A stretch of DNA of 64,000 nucleotides from Peteryoungia ipomoeae (GCF_004912165.1 NZ_STGV01000001.1:1-64000); one strand, 5' to 3'. Counted from the first letter of the stretch, positions 54,359 to 64,000 are shown. Notes: generated from the letters alone by a model not told the origin. Made by a program: numbers and translations.

Positions 54359-54371
54359 TGGGAGAGGTGAA

Positions 54372-54968
54372 ATGGCGCGCAACCGGCAGGAAAGCATGGA
54401 AGAAAACCGCGCAAAGCTGATTGCGGCGGCGCGCAAGGCCTTTGCCGACAAGGGCTATGCCGCATCCTCCATGGATGCGCTGACGGCCGAGGCCGGGCTA
54501 ACGCGGGGCGCCCTCTATCACAATTTCGGCGACAAGCGGGGGCTGTTCGCCGCCGTTGTCGAGCAGATCGATACGGATATGGCGAACAGGGCCAAGGCCA
54601 AGGGGGCAGATGCAGGCGAAGGGTGGCCGGCGATGCTGGCGGAAGGGGCCGCTTATATCGAAATGGCGCTCGATCCCGAGGTGCAGCGGATCGTGCTGCT
54701 CGACGGTCCGGCCGTGCTCGGCGATCCCTCGCAATGGCCGAGCCAGAACAGCTGCCTGCAGGTGACGCGCGAGGCGATCGAGCAGTTGATGAAGGGTGGC
54801 GTGCTGAAGCCTGTCGATGCTGAGGCGGCGGCGCGGCTGATCAGCGGCGCCGCGCTGAATGCCGCCATGTGGGTGGCGGCATCCGAAAGCCCGGAGACGG
54901 TGCTGCCGAAGGCGCAAGAGGCGTTCCGGGCGCTGGCCGAAGGGCTGCTGAGCAAACCTGTTCCGTGA
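54372..54968 (+). CDS. TetR-family transcriptional regulator
   Basis: A 198-residue repressor. The N-terminal helix-turn-helix (AARKAFADKGYAASSMDALT, AEAGLTRGALYHNFGDKRGL) is followed by a ligand domain of about 130 residues that includes VQRIVLLDGPAVLGDPSQW, found in a subgroup of TetR regulators of efflux or enzyme genes. GGGAGAGG lies 3-4 bases before the ATG. It faces the RidA-like gene across three operators, so its ligand is probably a substrate handled by that protein or another gene. Confidence 0.9.
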   Translation: MARNRQESMEENRAKLIAAARKAFADKGYAASSMDALTAEAGLTRGALYHNFGDKRGLFAAVVEQIDTDMANRAKAKGADAGEGWPAMLAEGAAYIEMALDPEVQRIVLLDGPAVLGDPSQWPSQNSCLQVTREAIEQLMKGGVLKPVDAEAAARLISGAALNAAMWVAASESPETVLPKAQEAFRALAEGLLSKPVP

Positions 54969-55110
54969 TCGCAGGTGGTCGTGGGTGCCTCGAAGATTGC
55001 TGCCTACTGCATCGACAGCGGCATTGCCGCACTCGTCGATCTCTTCTGGTATCGCGTCGAGACCTTCGCGTGGTGGTGAGCCAGACACATCTGCCCAGCC
55101 CCTTTTCCGG

Positions 55111-56028
55111 CTAGCCCTTGACGCCCAAAGCGGCAGCGCTGATCCAGAACACGGCGTCGGCTTCCTCCTGCGTCTCGATCCACTGGAAGTCGAGGTCGGG
55201 GAATTCGGCTTCGAGGATGTCGCGTCCACGGCCGATTTCGCACAGCATGCCGCCGCCGGGGTTCAGATGCTTCGGGGCCTCCGTCAGAAGCGTGCGGACA
55301 AGGTCGAGGCCGTCTTCGCCGCCGTCATGGGCCATGGCGGGTTCGGCACGGTATTCCGCCGGAAAGTCCTCCATCGCTTCGTGATCGACATAAGGCGGGT
55401 TGGTGATGATGACGTCGAACTTGCGGCCTGCAAGCGGAGCGAAGAGGTCGCCCTGATGCAGTGTCAGCTGGTCTTCGAGACCATAGGCCTTCAGGTTCTT
55501 TTCAGCGACCTCCAGCGCATCGGCAGAGAGATCGACGGCGTCGACGGTTGCGAGGGGGAAGAAGCGCGAGGCGAGGATCGCAAGACAGCCAGAGCCGGTG
55601 CAGATATCGACGACGCTTTCGACGGCGAAGGGGTCGGGCAGGAAGCTCGATTCAAGCTCGTCGCCATATTCGTTGAACAGGATTTCGCCGATATGCGAGC
55701 GCGGCACGATCACCCGTTCGTCGACGAAGAAACGCAGGCCCTGGATATAGGATCGACCGGTGATGTAGGCCGATGGCTTGCGCGTCGTCACACGCGTTTC
55801 GATGCGCTCGGCCAGCAGGCGGCGTTCGGAGGCCAAAAGTTTTGCATCAAGGAAAGGGTCGAGTGTGTCGATCGGCAGGTCGAGGCTGTCCAGCAGAAGG
55901 AAGGCGGCGTCATCGACGGCGGTGTGCGTGCCGTGGCCGTAGCTCAGTTCGGCAGCATTGAAACGCGAGATCGCATAGCGCCAGTAGTCGCGCAGGGTGA
56001 CGAGGTCGGTGGTGATATCGTGGCTCAT
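55111..56028 (-). CDS. prmB: 50S ribosomal protein L3 glutamine N5-methyltransferase
   Basis: Methylates a Gln of ribosomal protein L3 with SAM. The 305-residue protein has the PrmB N-terminal helical domain (DYWRYAISRFNAAELSYGHG), SAM motif VVDICTGSGCLAILAS and catalytic NPPYVDHEAM. GRSYIQGLRFFVDERVIVPR is the usual linker. ATG 56028 is chosen; the longer frame adds 21 unmatched residues. It follows pth by 64 bases on the same strand. Confidence 0.92.
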   Translation of the reverse strand: MSHDITTDLVTLRDYWRYAISRFNAAELSYGHGTHTAVDDAAFLLLDSLDLPIDTLDPFLDAKLLASERRLLAERIETRVTTRKPSAYITGRSYIQGLRFFVDERVIVPRSHIGEILFNEYGDELESSFLPDPFAVESVVDICTGSGCLAILASRFFPLATVDAVDLSADALEVAEKNLKAYGLEDQLTLHQGDLFAPLAGRKFDVIITNPPYVDHEAMEDFPAEYRAEPAMAHDGGEDGLDLVRTLLTEAPKHLNPGGGMLCEIGRGRDILEAEFPDLDFQWIETQEEADAVFWISAAALGVKG

Positions 56029-56092
56029 GGCAGTGTTCCGGTCGTTTGCGCGCGGGAATGGTGGTGCAGGGCGGTCATCCGCCCCGATCATG

Positions 56093-56818
56093 TCAGTCGC
56101 CCTTAGGGCCGAACATCTTCTTCAGCATCTCGGCCATCGGGCCCTTTTCGGGCAGCTTTTTCGGCTGGGCGAAGTTGCGCGCCTGGTGGATATGCGATTG
56201 GGCGGGCTTCGCGGCTTTCGGCGCCTTGGCCGGCTTCTCGTCTTCGCCCTTGCCGCCGGTGGCGAGTGCCAGCTTGTTCATCAGTTGCGAATCTTCCGAT
56301 CGCACCAGCATATCCGCATTCTCGGCAAGCGCCTCAAGCAAGGGCTCGAGCCACTCGGCATCGGATTTGGCGAAGTCGCCCAGCACGTGGTTGTGCACCT
56401 TGGATTTATCACCGGGATGCCCGATGCCGAGGCGCAGGCGGCGGTAATTCAGCCCGCAATGGGCATCGAGCGACTTGATACCGTTGTGGCCACCATGGCC
56501 GCCGCCGGTCTTGATGCGGGCCTTGCCGGGCATGAGATCGAGCTCGTCATAGATCGCCACGATGTCTTCCGGCGACAGCTTGTAGAAGCGCATGGCTTCG
56601 CCGACGCTTTCGCCCGACAGGTTCATGAAGGTCTGCGGCTTGATCAACATGACCTTCTCGCCGCCCAGCGTCCCTTCGGATATCTCGGCCTTGAACTTTT
56701 TCGCCCAGGGCGAGAAGCCGTGCCGGCGCTGGATCGCGTCGACCGCCATGAAGCCGATATTGTGCCGGTTTTTCTGATATTGCGCTCCGGGATTGCCGAG
56801 GCCGGCCAGGATGATCAT
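56093..56818 (-). CDS. pth: Peptidyl-tRNA hydrolase
   Basis: Releases peptides from peptidyl-tRNA. The 241-residue protein starts [20 protein letters not shown] with catalytic His in NRHNIGF, and has [13 protein letters not shown] and [19 protein letters not shown] 45-residue Lys/Ala/Pro-rich C-terminal extension ([16 protein letters not shown]) is typical of alphaproteobacteria. The start at 56818 removes 13 non-homologous residues. rplY, its usual neighbour, is 3.4 kb upstream with two signalling genes between. Confidence 0.94.
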   Translation of the reverse strand: MIILAGLGNPGAQYQKNRHNIGFMAVDAIQRRHGFSPWAKKFKAEISEGTLGGEKVMLIKPQTFMNLSGESVGEAMRFYKLSPEDIVAIYDELDLMPGKARIKTGGGHGGHNGIKSLDAHCGLNYRRLRLGIGHPGDKSKVHNHVLGDFAKSDAEWLEPLLEALAENADMLVRSEDSQLMNKLALATGGKGEDEKPAKAPKAAKPAQSHIHQARNFAQPKKLPEKGPMAEMLKKMFGPKGD

Positions 56819-56904
56819 GACGTACTTTCCGTGCTGGATACCTGTCGGCCCCTCCACGACAGCGAAATGGCGTCAATGTCAAGACGTGTGGAATATCCGC
56901 CGGA

Positions 56905-57645
56905 TCAGTTGCCAGGCTTTTCCTGACCGAAGTCCGTGTAGCGCAGGGCGTATTTCTCAAAGATCTCTGCCTGCGTGCCATCGGCAATCAGACGATCAAG
57001 GGCGGCCTGCATTTTCTGATGCAGTGCATCCGGCAGGTTCTTGTTGCAGGCGATGGCGAAGGTTTGCTTGGAGAAGACATATTGTGCCTCCACCGGCTCG
57101 CCGCGTTCGACGAGTTCGACATAGTGCTGCTCGGAAATCGGCATCAGGTCGATCCGGCCGCTTTTCAGTTTCTTCAGCGTCAGTTTGAGGTCGGTTGCAA
57201 GGTCGATCTTGCTGAAGCCTTGCTGCTCCAGAATGGTCTGGGTGTAGTCGTTGCGCTGGGTGCCGACGATGAAGTCCTTGGACTCGTCGACAGATTTCAC
57301 CTTCACGCCGCTGTCACGCGCTGCGACCATGAAGTTGCGCCCGACATCGATGGGCTCGATCCATTTGAACAGCTTGTCGCGCTCGGGGATATGGGCTGCC
57401 GTGAACACACAGTGCATGTGTTCCGTCTCGGCAAGCGCAATCGCACGTGCCCAGGGCATCATTTCGATTTCGTAGTCTATCCCGATATCCTTCATCATCA
57501 GGAGGACCTGGGCGTAGCCCGCGCCTTCGACGGCGTCTCCGACGCGGAAGTTATAGGGCGGATAGTCCTCGGTGGTGAAATAGATCTTGTCGGCGGCGAT
57601 TGCGGGCGTAGCTGCAAGGAGAAGCAGGACAGACAGGAATTTCAT
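56905..57645 (-). CDS. Periplasmic substrate-binding protein (SBP_bac_3 type)
   Basis: A 246-residue periplasmic binding protein. The signal peptide is MKFLSVLLLLAATPAIAA. The two-lobe fold of polar amino-acid binding proteins shows YFTTEDYPPYNFRVGDAVEG near the start and FVVGTQ-like DFIVGTQRNDYTQTIL in the second lobe. There is no permease or ATPase gene nearby. It lies 29 bases after a GGDEF-EAL gene on the same strand, suggesting it works as a sensor input rather than in transport. Confidence 0.85.
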   Translation of the reverse strand: MKFLSVLLLLAATPAIAADKIYFTTEDYPPYNFRVGDAVEGAGYAQVLLMMKDIGIDYEIEMMPWARAIALAETEHMHCVFTAAHIPERDKLFKWIEPIDVGRNFMVAARDSGVKVKSVDESKDFIVGTQRNDYTQTILEQQGFSKIDLATDLKLTLKKLKSGRIDLMPISEQHYVELVERGEPVEAQYVFSKQTFAIACNKNLPDALHQKMQAALDRLIADGTQAEIFEKYALRYTDFGQEKPGN

Positions 57646-57674
57646 CGCAGGTCCTCTCATCTTTTGGGACGGTA

Positions 57675-60050
57675 TCAGCTGCCGGTCGCTGCCCGGCGTG
57701 CAGGAGGGAGCGTGGCAGCATCGATCAAGGCCTGGACCGGTTGTGGGCGGGCAAAGAGATAGCCCTGGCCGTAGTCCACGCCGAAATCACGCAAGACCGA
57801 GCATTGGTCCTGCGTTTCGACACCTTCGGCCACCACGGCACACTGCATTTTGTGGGATATGGTGGTGATGCCTTCGACCAGCATGCGGCTCTTGTGGCGC
57901 AGGTCGGGATCCTCGTCGGTCAGCGAGCGCACGAATGACTGGTCGATCTTGACGATATCGACCGGGAAGCGGTTGAGGTAACTCAGCGACGAATAACCGG
58001 TACCGAAATCATCAAGCGCCAGGCGGTAGCCGAAGGCGTTGAAATCGTCGAGGATCAGCCGGATCTGCGGATTGTCGTGCAGCAGGGTCGCTTCGGTTAT
58101 CTCGATGACGATGCGATGCGGTGCAATGCCATGGGTATTGCTGAGGGCGGCAAGGCGTACGGGCAGCGAGGGGTCGAACTGCAACGGCGAAAAGTTGACC
58201 GCCAGATAGGCCTCATGGTTGCCGGTCACTTCCCCCAGGCGCGCGAGATTGGCAAGCGCCTTTTCGAGCACCCGGCCTCCCACGCGATTGATGGCACCGG
58301 TTTCTTCGGCAACCTTGATGATCTCCGAGGGCGAGAGCGTTCCACGCTCGGGGTGCTCGATGCGCATCAGTGCTTCATAACCGACGGTCTGGGCGGTTCT
58401 GATGTCGATGATCGGCTGCAGATAGGCCGCGATCCAGTCGTGGGTCAGGGCCTCTTCGATGTCGCGTTCGACATCGGCCCGCCTGCGGGTGTCTTCCTGC
58501 ATCGACTGATCGTAGACGAGGGCGCCGTTCTTGCCGTCGCGCTTCTTGCCATACATGGCCATGTCGGACTTCTGCAGAAGTTCCGCAGGCGTTGTGGCGT
58601 GCACCGGATAGATGGCGATGCCGATGGAGGCGCTGAGACGGATGGTGGAGCCGTCAATCACCATGGGCTCGGTGAAGATGTCGCCAATGGCATCTGCGAG
58701 ATCAAGCGCGGGAGCTTCTGCTTCAGCCGAAGGCAGAATAATGGCGAACTCGTCGCCGCCGAGCCTTGCGGCAAAGGCACCCTCGGGCAGCAGCGGCAGC
58801 ATCGCGTCGACGAAGCTGCGCAGGACGTTGTCGCCGGTCTGGTGGCCCAGATTGTCATTGATCCATTTGAAACGGTCGAGATCGACGAATAGGCAGGCCA
58901 ACTGCGTTTGATCGCGATCGGCCTTGCGGATCTGCGAATCCAGGATGGCTTCAAAGCCTTGTCTGTTGATTAGGCCCGTCAGATGATCGGTGATGGCCTG
59001 CTTGCGATTGCGTTCCTCGGAGCGCTTGAGTTCGGTCACATCGGTCATAACGCTCAACGAGAGCCGTTCGTTTTCCCTTTGGGCATCGCGCGTTGTTTCG
59101 GAAATCAGGACATCCAGGACGGTGGAATCGGCACAGCGAAACCTCGTCGTCATCTCGCGCACTCCTTCCTTCAAGCGAGCGTCGCGCATGGCGAGATAGT
59201 TTTGCCGATCCTCTGACGGCACCAATTCGGAAAACCGACGACCGATGACCTCGCGGCGATTATAGCCAGATGCAAGCAGCCAGTAGTCGCTGACGCCGGT
59301 GATGCGGTCTTCGTCATCGAGGGAGAACAGCATGGCAGGTGTCAGGTTGTAGATGTCCGTGGAGCGTTTGTGAGCCTGCCGGAGATCGCCTTCCTCTTTC
59401 TCAAGCTTTAGCTGCATGGCATTGAAAGAGCGTGCCAATTGCCCGATCTCGTCATTGGACTGCCAGTCTACATGATGGCGCGAACCGAGGCGGCGTGTGG
59501 CCTCGATGGCAGCCGTCAACTTGAGCAGGGGGCGCATGACCAGCAATCGGTGTGCGATCAAGACCGTCGTGACAGTTCCCAGAACGGCAAGCGTGAAGAT
59601 GCCCATCAGCATGAAATCGGCTTCGCGCAGCGACGACCAGATATCGGGGCGGTGATAGGCAATGGTAACCGTGCCCACCATCTTCGGCCCCTCCATCGCC
59701 TCGTAGAAGATGGCGCGGGACAAGTCCGTCAGATTGCGCCCATCTTGCGGGAGATTTTCCGGCCGGTTGATGGCTATGCCGCCGGAGACATCGCGCACCG
59801 TCACGCTTGCGACATTGCCGCTGGACATGATCGTTGCGGTGATCTGCTCGACGCTTTCCTGATCGAAGTCCCAGAGCGGCTTTGCCAATGCCTGCGCATT
59901 GGCGTCGACAAGGACGCTGAGGTTTCGATTGAGATCCTGCGTGGCCTGATCGGTTGAGAGGCTTAAGAAAAGTACAAACAGCGGTGCCACGATGGCAGCG
60001 ATGGCCAAAGCGACAATGGCGAGAAAACGGCCCTGAACAGAGCGCGTCAT
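57675..60050 (-). CDS. HAMP-PAS-GGDEF-EAL c-di-GMP enzyme
   Basis: A 791-residue membrane protein. TM1 at about 10-30 and TM2 at about 145-168 flank a periplasmic sensor, followed by HAMP, a PAS domain (NLTPAMLFSLDDEDRITGVSD), GGDEF at about 431-435 (ARLGGDEFAIIL) and EAL at about 557 (GYEALMRIEHP). Both motifs are intact, with [13 protein letters not shown] and EGVETQDQ of the phosphodiesterase present, so it may make or degrade cyclic di-GMP. It is co-directional with a periplasmic binding protein gene that could supply its signal. Confidence 0.93.
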   Translation of the reverse strand: MTRSVQGRFLAIVALAIAAIVAPLFVLFLSLSTDQATQDLNRNLSVLVDANAQALAKPLWDFDQESVEQITATIMSSGNVASVTVRDVSGGIAINRPENLPQDGRNLTDLSRAIFYEAMEGPKMVGTVTIAYHRPDIWSSLREADFMLMGIFTLAVLGTVTTVLIAHRLLVMRPLLKLTAAIEATRRLGSRHHVDWQSNDEIGQLARSFNAMQLKLEKEEGDLRQAHKRSTDIYNLTPAMLFSLDDEDRITGVSDYWLLASGYNRREVIGRRFSELVPSEDRQNYLAMRDARLKEGVREMTTRFRCADSTVLDVLISETTRDAQRENERLSLSVMTDVTELKRSEERNRKQAITDHLTGLINRQGFEAILDSQIRKADRDQTQLACLFVDLDRFKWINDNLGHQTGDNVLRSFVDAMLPLLPEGAFAARLGGDEFAIILPSAEAEAPALDLADAIGDIFTEPMVIDGSTIRLSASIGIAIYPVHATTPAELLQKSDMAMYGKKRDGKNGALVYDQSMQEDTRRRADVERDIEEALTHDWIAAYLQPIIDIRTAQTVGYEALMRIEHPERGTLSPSEIIKVAEETGAINRVGGRVLEKALANLARLGEVTGNHEAYLAVNFSPLQFDPSLPVRLAALSNTHGIAPHRIVIEITEATLLHDNPQIRLILDDFNAFGYRLALDDFGTGYSSLSYLNRFPVDIVKIDQSFVRSLTDEDPDLRHKSRMLVEGITTISHKMQCAVVAEGVETQDQCSVLRDFGVDYGQGYLFARPQPVQALIDAATLPPARRAATGS

Positions 60051-60195
60051 TTTATCAAAAATCCGGTTTGCAACTCATAAATGAGCATCGCCACTCGATC
60101 TCCCAATGCGTGCGGAAGCCCGAGACTGTCAGCAAACCGTTAACGTGGACTGAAAGGAGAGCGTAAAATCCAGTAGCCGCTAATGGATTGTCGCC

Positions 60196-60228
60196 TAAAA
60201 CAAAACGGCCCGCCGGGAAGGGCGGGCC
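60196..60228 (-). terminator. Terminator of rplY
   Basis: GGCCCGCC and GGCGGGCC arms around GGGAAG. On the minus strand a TTTTGTTTT tract follows. It lies 24 bases past the rplY stop. Confidence 0.88.
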
Positions 60229-60251
60229 GAATGCACAAAAACGCGCCAGAA

Positions 60252-60851
60252 TCAGGCTTCCGGAGCTTCTTCTTCTGCAACGCCAGCTGCCGGAGCAACA
60301 ATGGTGGCGATGGTGAAGTCGCGGTCGCCGATCACAGGGGTGACGCCCTTCGGCAGCTTGACAGCCGAAATGTGGACGGCATCGCCAACCTTCAGACCAG
60401 CGAGATCCACGGTGATGAATTCCGGGATGTCGGAAGCCGGGCAGTGCAGCTCAACTTCGTGACGAACGATGTTGAGGACGGCGCCGGTCTTGATTGCGGA
60501 CTTCTCTTCGTTGACGAAGTGAACCGGAACCTGAACCGAAACCTGGCTGTTTGCCGAGACGCGCAGGAAGTCGACATGCATCGTGAAGTCACGAACGACG
60601 TCGAGCTGGTAGTCCTTCGGCAGAACGCGGATCTTCTGGCCATCGACATCGATGGTGGCAACCGTGGTCATGAAACCGCCGGCATGGATGCGCTTGGTGA
60701 TCTCGTTCGTGTTGATCGAGATCGAAATCGGGGCCTGCTTGTCACCATAGATGACAGCCGGGATCAAACCGTTGCGGCGAAGTTCGCGGGAGGACCCCTT
60801 ACCAACCCGTTCGCGTGCTACGGCCTTGAGCTCGTAAGTATCGTGGCTCAT
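60252..60851 (-). CDS. rplY: 50S ribosomal protein L25/Ctc
   Basis: Binds 5S rRNA in the large subunit. The 199-residue form is the long Ctc type: [20 protein letters not shown] near the start, [20 protein letters not shown] in the middle, then a C-terminal domain with [20 protein letters not shown] and an acidic end (AEEEAPEA). The terminator and good codon use mark it as strongly expressed. It normally precedes pth, from which it is separated here. Confidence 0.95.
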   Translation of the reverse strand: MSHDTYELKAVARERVGKGSSRELRRNGLIPAVIYGDKQAPISISINTNEITKRIHAGGFMTTVATIDVDGQKIRVLPKDYQLDVVRDFTMHVDFLRVSANSQVSVQVPVHFVNEEKSAIKTGAVLNIVRHEVELHCPASDIPEFITVDLAGLKVGDAVHISAVKLPKGVTPVIGDRDFTIATIVAPAAGVAEEEAPEA

Positions 60852-61139
60852 GGCTTTTCCTTTCAAGTTACTGGAGAGCCCCAATGGCCGCGCTTTTGCG
60901 GCGATCAGGACCGGAAGCCCAAAGGACTCCATCCGCGTTGCCTCCAAGGGTGTCTGCGCGGACGGGGGGCCTATAGACCAGTTGCGCTCGAATGGCAAGG
61001 ATTTCCCCGAACAGCGGGGCTTTACGTTCCAGACCGAGATGGCGCGGTCCGCGCGTTGGGGCGCTGGTAACCATATCTCCTTAGCATTCCGCAAGGGGCT
61101 CCAGCTATGCTGCTTTCTTACTCCAGAGGGCCTCCATTT

Positions 61140-63233
61140 ATGTATTCCGTCATCAGCTGCATCGCGGTAGACCACGATCCCGTTCTCCTGATCGTGGCCG
61201 TATTGGTTTGCGTGCTGGGATCGCATTTGACAATGCGCCTCTTCGGACGGGTGCGGAACACCGTGCAGGCGCAGCGCGTGACCTGGATCGTGCTGACCAG
61301 CTTCATTGGCGGGGCGACCATCTGGTCAACCCATTTCATTGCCATGCTGGGGTATCGCAGCGACGTCGTCGTTGGCTATGAGCCGGTCGCGACGCTCAGT
61401 TCATTGGTGCTGTCGGTTGCCGTGACGGGCGCCGGTTTTGCCATCGCGGCGCTGACGTCGCGCGGCCCGCTGGTGGAAGCGGGCGGTGTCGTCTTGGGTC
61501 TTGGTATCGCCGCCATGCACTATGTCGGGATGTCCGGCTATGAGGTTCAGGGTGAACTTGCCTGGAACACTGCCTACACGACGACCTCCCTGATCGCTTC
61601 AGCGCTGTTCGGCGCGCTCGCAACGAGCCGTATCGCCCGACCGCTCACACGCTTTTGCCGACACGGCGCAACGCTTGCGATGATCCTCGCGATTGCCCTT
61701 ACGCACTTCATTGGTATGACGGGCGTTACCATCCTGCCGGATGCTGCGGCGGCGATGCCGGAAAACGTTCTCCCGCAAAACATGCTGAGCGTCGTTGTCG
61801 TTGCCGTTGCCATGATCATTCTGACAATCGGTGCGATGACATATTCGCTCGACAGGCAGTCGCATCTGACCGCAGTCGAGCGTTACCGCCACATGTCGCT
61901 GCATGATGCCCTGACCGGGTTGCCAAACCGGGCGGCCTTCATGGAACGTCTGGCTGATCTGATTGATCGGCCGCGGGTGAGCGAAGGGCCGATCTATGTT
62001 CTCGCCTTTGACCTTGACCGCTTCAAGGAGGTGAACGACGTGCACGGTCACGCCGCTGGTGACCATGTACTCAGGGTCGTTTCCGAGCGATTGGCGCAAC
62101 GGTTGAAGTCAAACGAATTCGTGGCCCGGATCGGCGGGGATGAATTCGTCGCAGTTTCCGCAGCCGTCTATACGAAGGAACAGGCGGAAGTCCTGGCTCG
62201 GCGGTTCGTCGAGGATCTCTCGATCCCCATCGAATGGGAGCAGCAATCCCTGTCGATCGGCACAAGCATCGGCATTTCCGTGTATCCGCAGAATGCCGAA
62301 AGCATGGACGATTTGCTGGGGCAGGCGGACACGGCGATGTACCGCGCCAAGGCGGAGGGATCGAACAACATTCGCTTCTTCGATGAAAATATGGATCTGG
62401 CGGCGCGCGAACGGAATGCACTGGCAATGGATCTGCGCTCGGCGCTTATCCGGCAGGAGTTCGAGCTTTTCTATCAGAAGCAGAACGATACCCATTCCGG
62501 CGAGATCGTCGGCTTCGAGGTGCTGTTGCGCTGGAAGCATCCTGAACGCGGTTATGTCTCGCCGGTCGAGTTTATCCCGATCGCAGAACGCAGCGGGCTG
62601 ATTGTCGAACTCGGCTCCTGGGTTCTTCGGGAAGCGTGCAGGGAAGCAGCAAGCTGGCGTCGACCGCTGCGGATCGCCGTCAATGTCGCGCCGAAGCAAT
62701 TGGCAACCTTTGCCTTGCCGGCGCAGGTGCGTTCCATTCTGCAGGAAACGGGGCTTGACCCGCATAGGCTCGAGCTGGAAATCACCGAAAGCGGCATTAT
62801 CGAAGATCAGCAGCATGCGCTGAACATCATTCGCCAGCTCAAGGCGATCGGCGTCAAGATTGCCATGGACGACTATGGCACCGGCTACTCTTCGCTCTCG
62901 ACGCTGCAGCTCTTTCCGTTCGACAAGATCAAGATCGATCGTGCCTTTATCGATGGCGTCACGGAAAACCGCCAGTCGGCCGCGATTGTGCGGTCCACCA
63001 TCATTCTCGCGCAGAGCCTGGATATTCCCGTGCTTGCCGAAGGCGTTGAACGTCTCGAGCATCTGCACTTCCTGCGCGAAGAGGGTTGCGGGCAAGTCCA
63101 GGGATATTTCTACGGCCGCCCGGAGCCGGTGGAAATGTTGCAGGATATCGTCAATCCGCCGGACCTCATCCTTGCGGACCTCGAAGGTTTCCTGACGACA
63201 GAAGGACCAAACCCCACCACCAAGGCCGCCTGA
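61140..63233 (+). CDS. MHYT-GGDEF-EAL signalling protein
   Basis: A 697-residue membrane protein. Seven helices in the first 250 residues carry the three MHYT repeats ([23 protein letters not shown]) that may bind copper and sense O2, CO or NO. They are followed by GGDEF at 332-336 ([11 protein letters not shown]) and an EAL-type domain whose motif reads EVL at 460-462 ([11 protein letters not shown]). The phosphodiesterase residues [13 protein letters not shown] and EGVERLEH are present, so activity is likely. It is divergent from rplY. Confidence 0.92.
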   Translation: MYSVISCIAVDHDPVLLIVAVLVCVLGSHLTMRLFGRVRNTVQAQRVTWIVLTSFIGGATIWSTHFIAMLGYRSDVVVGYEPVATLSSLVLSVAVTGAGFAIAALTSRGPLVEAGGVVLGLGIAAMHYVGMSGYEVQGELAWNTAYTTTSLIASALFGALATSRIARPLTRFCRHGATLAMILAIALTHFIGMTGVTILPDAAAAMPENVLPQNMLSVVVVAVAMIILTIGAMTYSLDRQSHLTAVERYRHMSLHDALTGLPNRAAFMERLADLIDRPRVSEGPIYVLAFDLDRFKEVNDVHGHAAGDHVLRVVSERLAQRLKSNEFVARIGGDEFVAVSAAVYTKEQAEVLARRFVEDLSIPIEWEQQSLSIGTSIGISVYPQNAESMDDLLGQADTAMYRAKAEGSNNIRFFDENMDLAARERNALAMDLRSALIRQEFELFYQKQNDTHSGEIVGFEVLLRWKHPERGYVSPVEFIPIAERSGLIVELGSWVLREACREAASWRRPLRIAVNVAPKQLATFALPAQVRSILQETGLDPHRLELEITESGIIEDQQHALNIIRQLKAIGVKIAMDDYGTGYSSLSTLQLFPFDKIKIDRAFIDGVTENRQSAAIVRSTIILAQSLDIPVLAEGVERLEHLHFLREEGCGQVQGYFYGRPEPVEMLQDIVNPPDLILADLEGFLTTEGPNPTTKAA

Positions 63234-63256
63234 CACCGATGGAACAAATGCTTGTG

Positions 63257-63277
63257 TTCACCGGCAATATCGGTGAA
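63257..63277. repeat. Inverted repeat after MHYT gene
   Basis: TTCACCG and CGGTGAA perfect 7-base arms around a 7-base loop, 24 bases past the stop and 91 before the AcoR-like ATG. It could be a terminator (no T run) or an operator for the next gene. Confidence 0.4.
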
Positions 63278-63367
63278 TGCAGGTGGTATGGCATTTCGAA
63301 ACAGATTGGCCCCCTTGCAACGCGATTGTGAACGGTCATACTCGGCGTCGTGCTTTGGGAGGAGCCG

Positions 63368-64000
63368 ATGCGGCAGGATCTGAGCCATTCCGAGCGCGTC
63401 TATCAGACGGCGCACAATACCACTGCCGCTGCAACCTCGCCGGTCGCGGCGTCGTGGAGCCGATGCCTCAATCTTTATCGGCTACAGCCGGAGGTGACGC
63501 GCAAGCCGACGCGCCTCGATGATCAGGCGTATCGCGAGGCCCGGGAGCGCATGGATGTGCTTCTGAGAAGTTCCGCTGAGGAAATGGACCGCCTTTATCA
63601 GATTGTCGGGCGATCGGGGTGTTGCATCGTGCTTGCCGACGCGGAGGCTTTGGTCATCGACCGTCGCAGCTGGATTGGCGACGATGAGGCGTTTCGGGCC
63701 CTGGGTCTCTGGCAGCAGACTGTCTGGAGCGAGGCGAGTGCCGGCACGAACGGTATTGGAACGGGTCTTGCCGACGAGCGTCCGGTGATCATCCACCAGG
63801 ACCAGCATTTCATGAGTGCGAATATCGGTCTTTCCTGCGTCACCGCGCTGATCCGCGACCATCTCGGGCGCGTGACGGCTGCACTCGATGTCTCGACCTG
63901 CCGCAAAGATGTAACTGAGTTGACGCTGGCGATTCTGTCCCAGGCCGTCCGCGACGCAGCCACCAGGGTCGAGAGCAATCTTTTCCGGCAAGCCTTTCCA
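63368..64000 (+). CDS. AcoR-like sigma-54 activator, partial (N-terminal part only)
   Basis: An open frame of 211 codons that runs off the window end. GGGAGGAG lies 4 bases before ATG 63368. The start SERVYQTAHNTTAAATSPVAASWSRCL is typical of AcoR-type regulators, followed by a GAF sensor domain with SGCCIVLADAEALVIDRR and a WSEASAGTNGIGTGLADERP stretch ending in CVTALIRDHLGRVTAALDVS. The AAA+ and Fis-type domains should follow outside the window. It probably activates an alcohol, aldehyde or acetoin operon beyond the edge. Confidence 0.85.
   Translation, partial: MRQDLSHSERVYQTAHNTTAAATSPVAASWSRCLNLYRLQPEVTRKPTRLDDQAYREARERMDVLLRSSAEEMDRLYQIVGRSGCCIVLADAEALVIDRRSWIGDDEAFRALGLWQQTVWSEASAGTNGIGTGLADERPVIIHQDQHFMSANIGLSCVTALIRDHLGRVTAALDVSTCRKDVTELTLAILSQAVRDAATRVESNLFRQAFP

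Noticed and set aside
54975-55079. Short plus-strand frame after the TetR gene, reading a segment with KIAAYCIDSGIAALVDLFWY
   Set aside because: It looks protein-like but has no ribosome site or match. It could be a remnant; not enough support to call a gene.
1-64000. tRNA, rRNA, CRISPR arrays, insertion sequences, prophage
   Set aside because: Looked for on both strands; no cloverleaf-like T-loop signatures, spacer-repeat arrays, transposase or integrase motifs were seen by eye. A tRNAscan or HMM search would be decisive.

Overview
The window reads as chromosomal DNA of a Rhizobiaceae-type alphaproteobacterium (Rhizobium/Agrobacterium/Ciceribacter-like). It is GC-rich and densely coded on both strands with short intergenic gaps. 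Pointers to this group are the carboxyspermidine route of polyamine synthesis, a petABC operon with a plain cytochrome c1, a leuA of about 570 residues behind a leucine-rich leader, a RIME-like palindromic element, BrnT/BrnA, an avidin-family protein and chemoreceptors ending in a WSEF pentapeptide. I saw no rRNA, tRNA, CRISPR array, transposase or phage module. The genus is inference from gene content, not from a database match.

Left part (1-13.7 kb): coniferyl-aldehyde-type dehydrogenase; a saccharopine/lysine dehydrogenase-family enzyme divergent from an Lrp/AsnC regulator; a secreted avidin-like protein; an HD-GYP protein; a ClpP paralogue; small hypothetical genes; a cupin; an isochorismatase-type hydrolase between two copies of a duplicated segment; the carboxyspermidine decarboxylase/dehydrogenase pair; a BenE transporter with a small membrane protein; and a BrnT/BrnA toxin-antitoxin pair.

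Middle part (13.7-35.3 kb): leuA with a candidate attenuator, followed by an alpha/beta hydrolase; a metallophosphoesterase; two NUDIX enzymes; a glutathionyl-hydroquinone reductase; GNAT and DUF1801 genes; a MoxR-DUF58-DUF4159-membrane protein operon (27.3 to 20.4 kb, minus strand); a DUF1285-NUDIX-CCA transferase operon; hemF; an orphan flagellin-like gene; an alpha/beta hydrolase with a long acidic tail; and trmL.

Right part (35.3-64 kb): two related ABC exporters separated by two tandem chemoreceptors and a protein with a GGDEF-like remnant; petABC; apt; a three-gene operon (two MaoC hotdog proteins and glutathione peroxidase); a Crp/Fnr regulator with a DUF2892 membrane protein; ychF; clpS; an MpaB/DUF2236 protein; a RidA-like protein divergent from a TetR regulator with three operator copies between them; prmB; pth; a periplasmic binding protein next to a GGDEF-EAL protein; rplY; an MHYT-GGDEF-EAL protein; and the start of an AcoR-like activator cut by the window end.

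A recurring theme is cyclic-di-GMP and chemotaxis signalling: one HD-GYP, two GGDEF-EAL proteins, one GGDEF-like remnant and two chemoreceptors. The rest is mostly housekeeping and stress metabolism. The most notable items are the avidin with an altered biotin pocket, the leuA leader, the three-site TetR operator, the duplicated segment around the isochorismatase gene, and short-ORF leaders before an ABC exporter and a GNAT gene.
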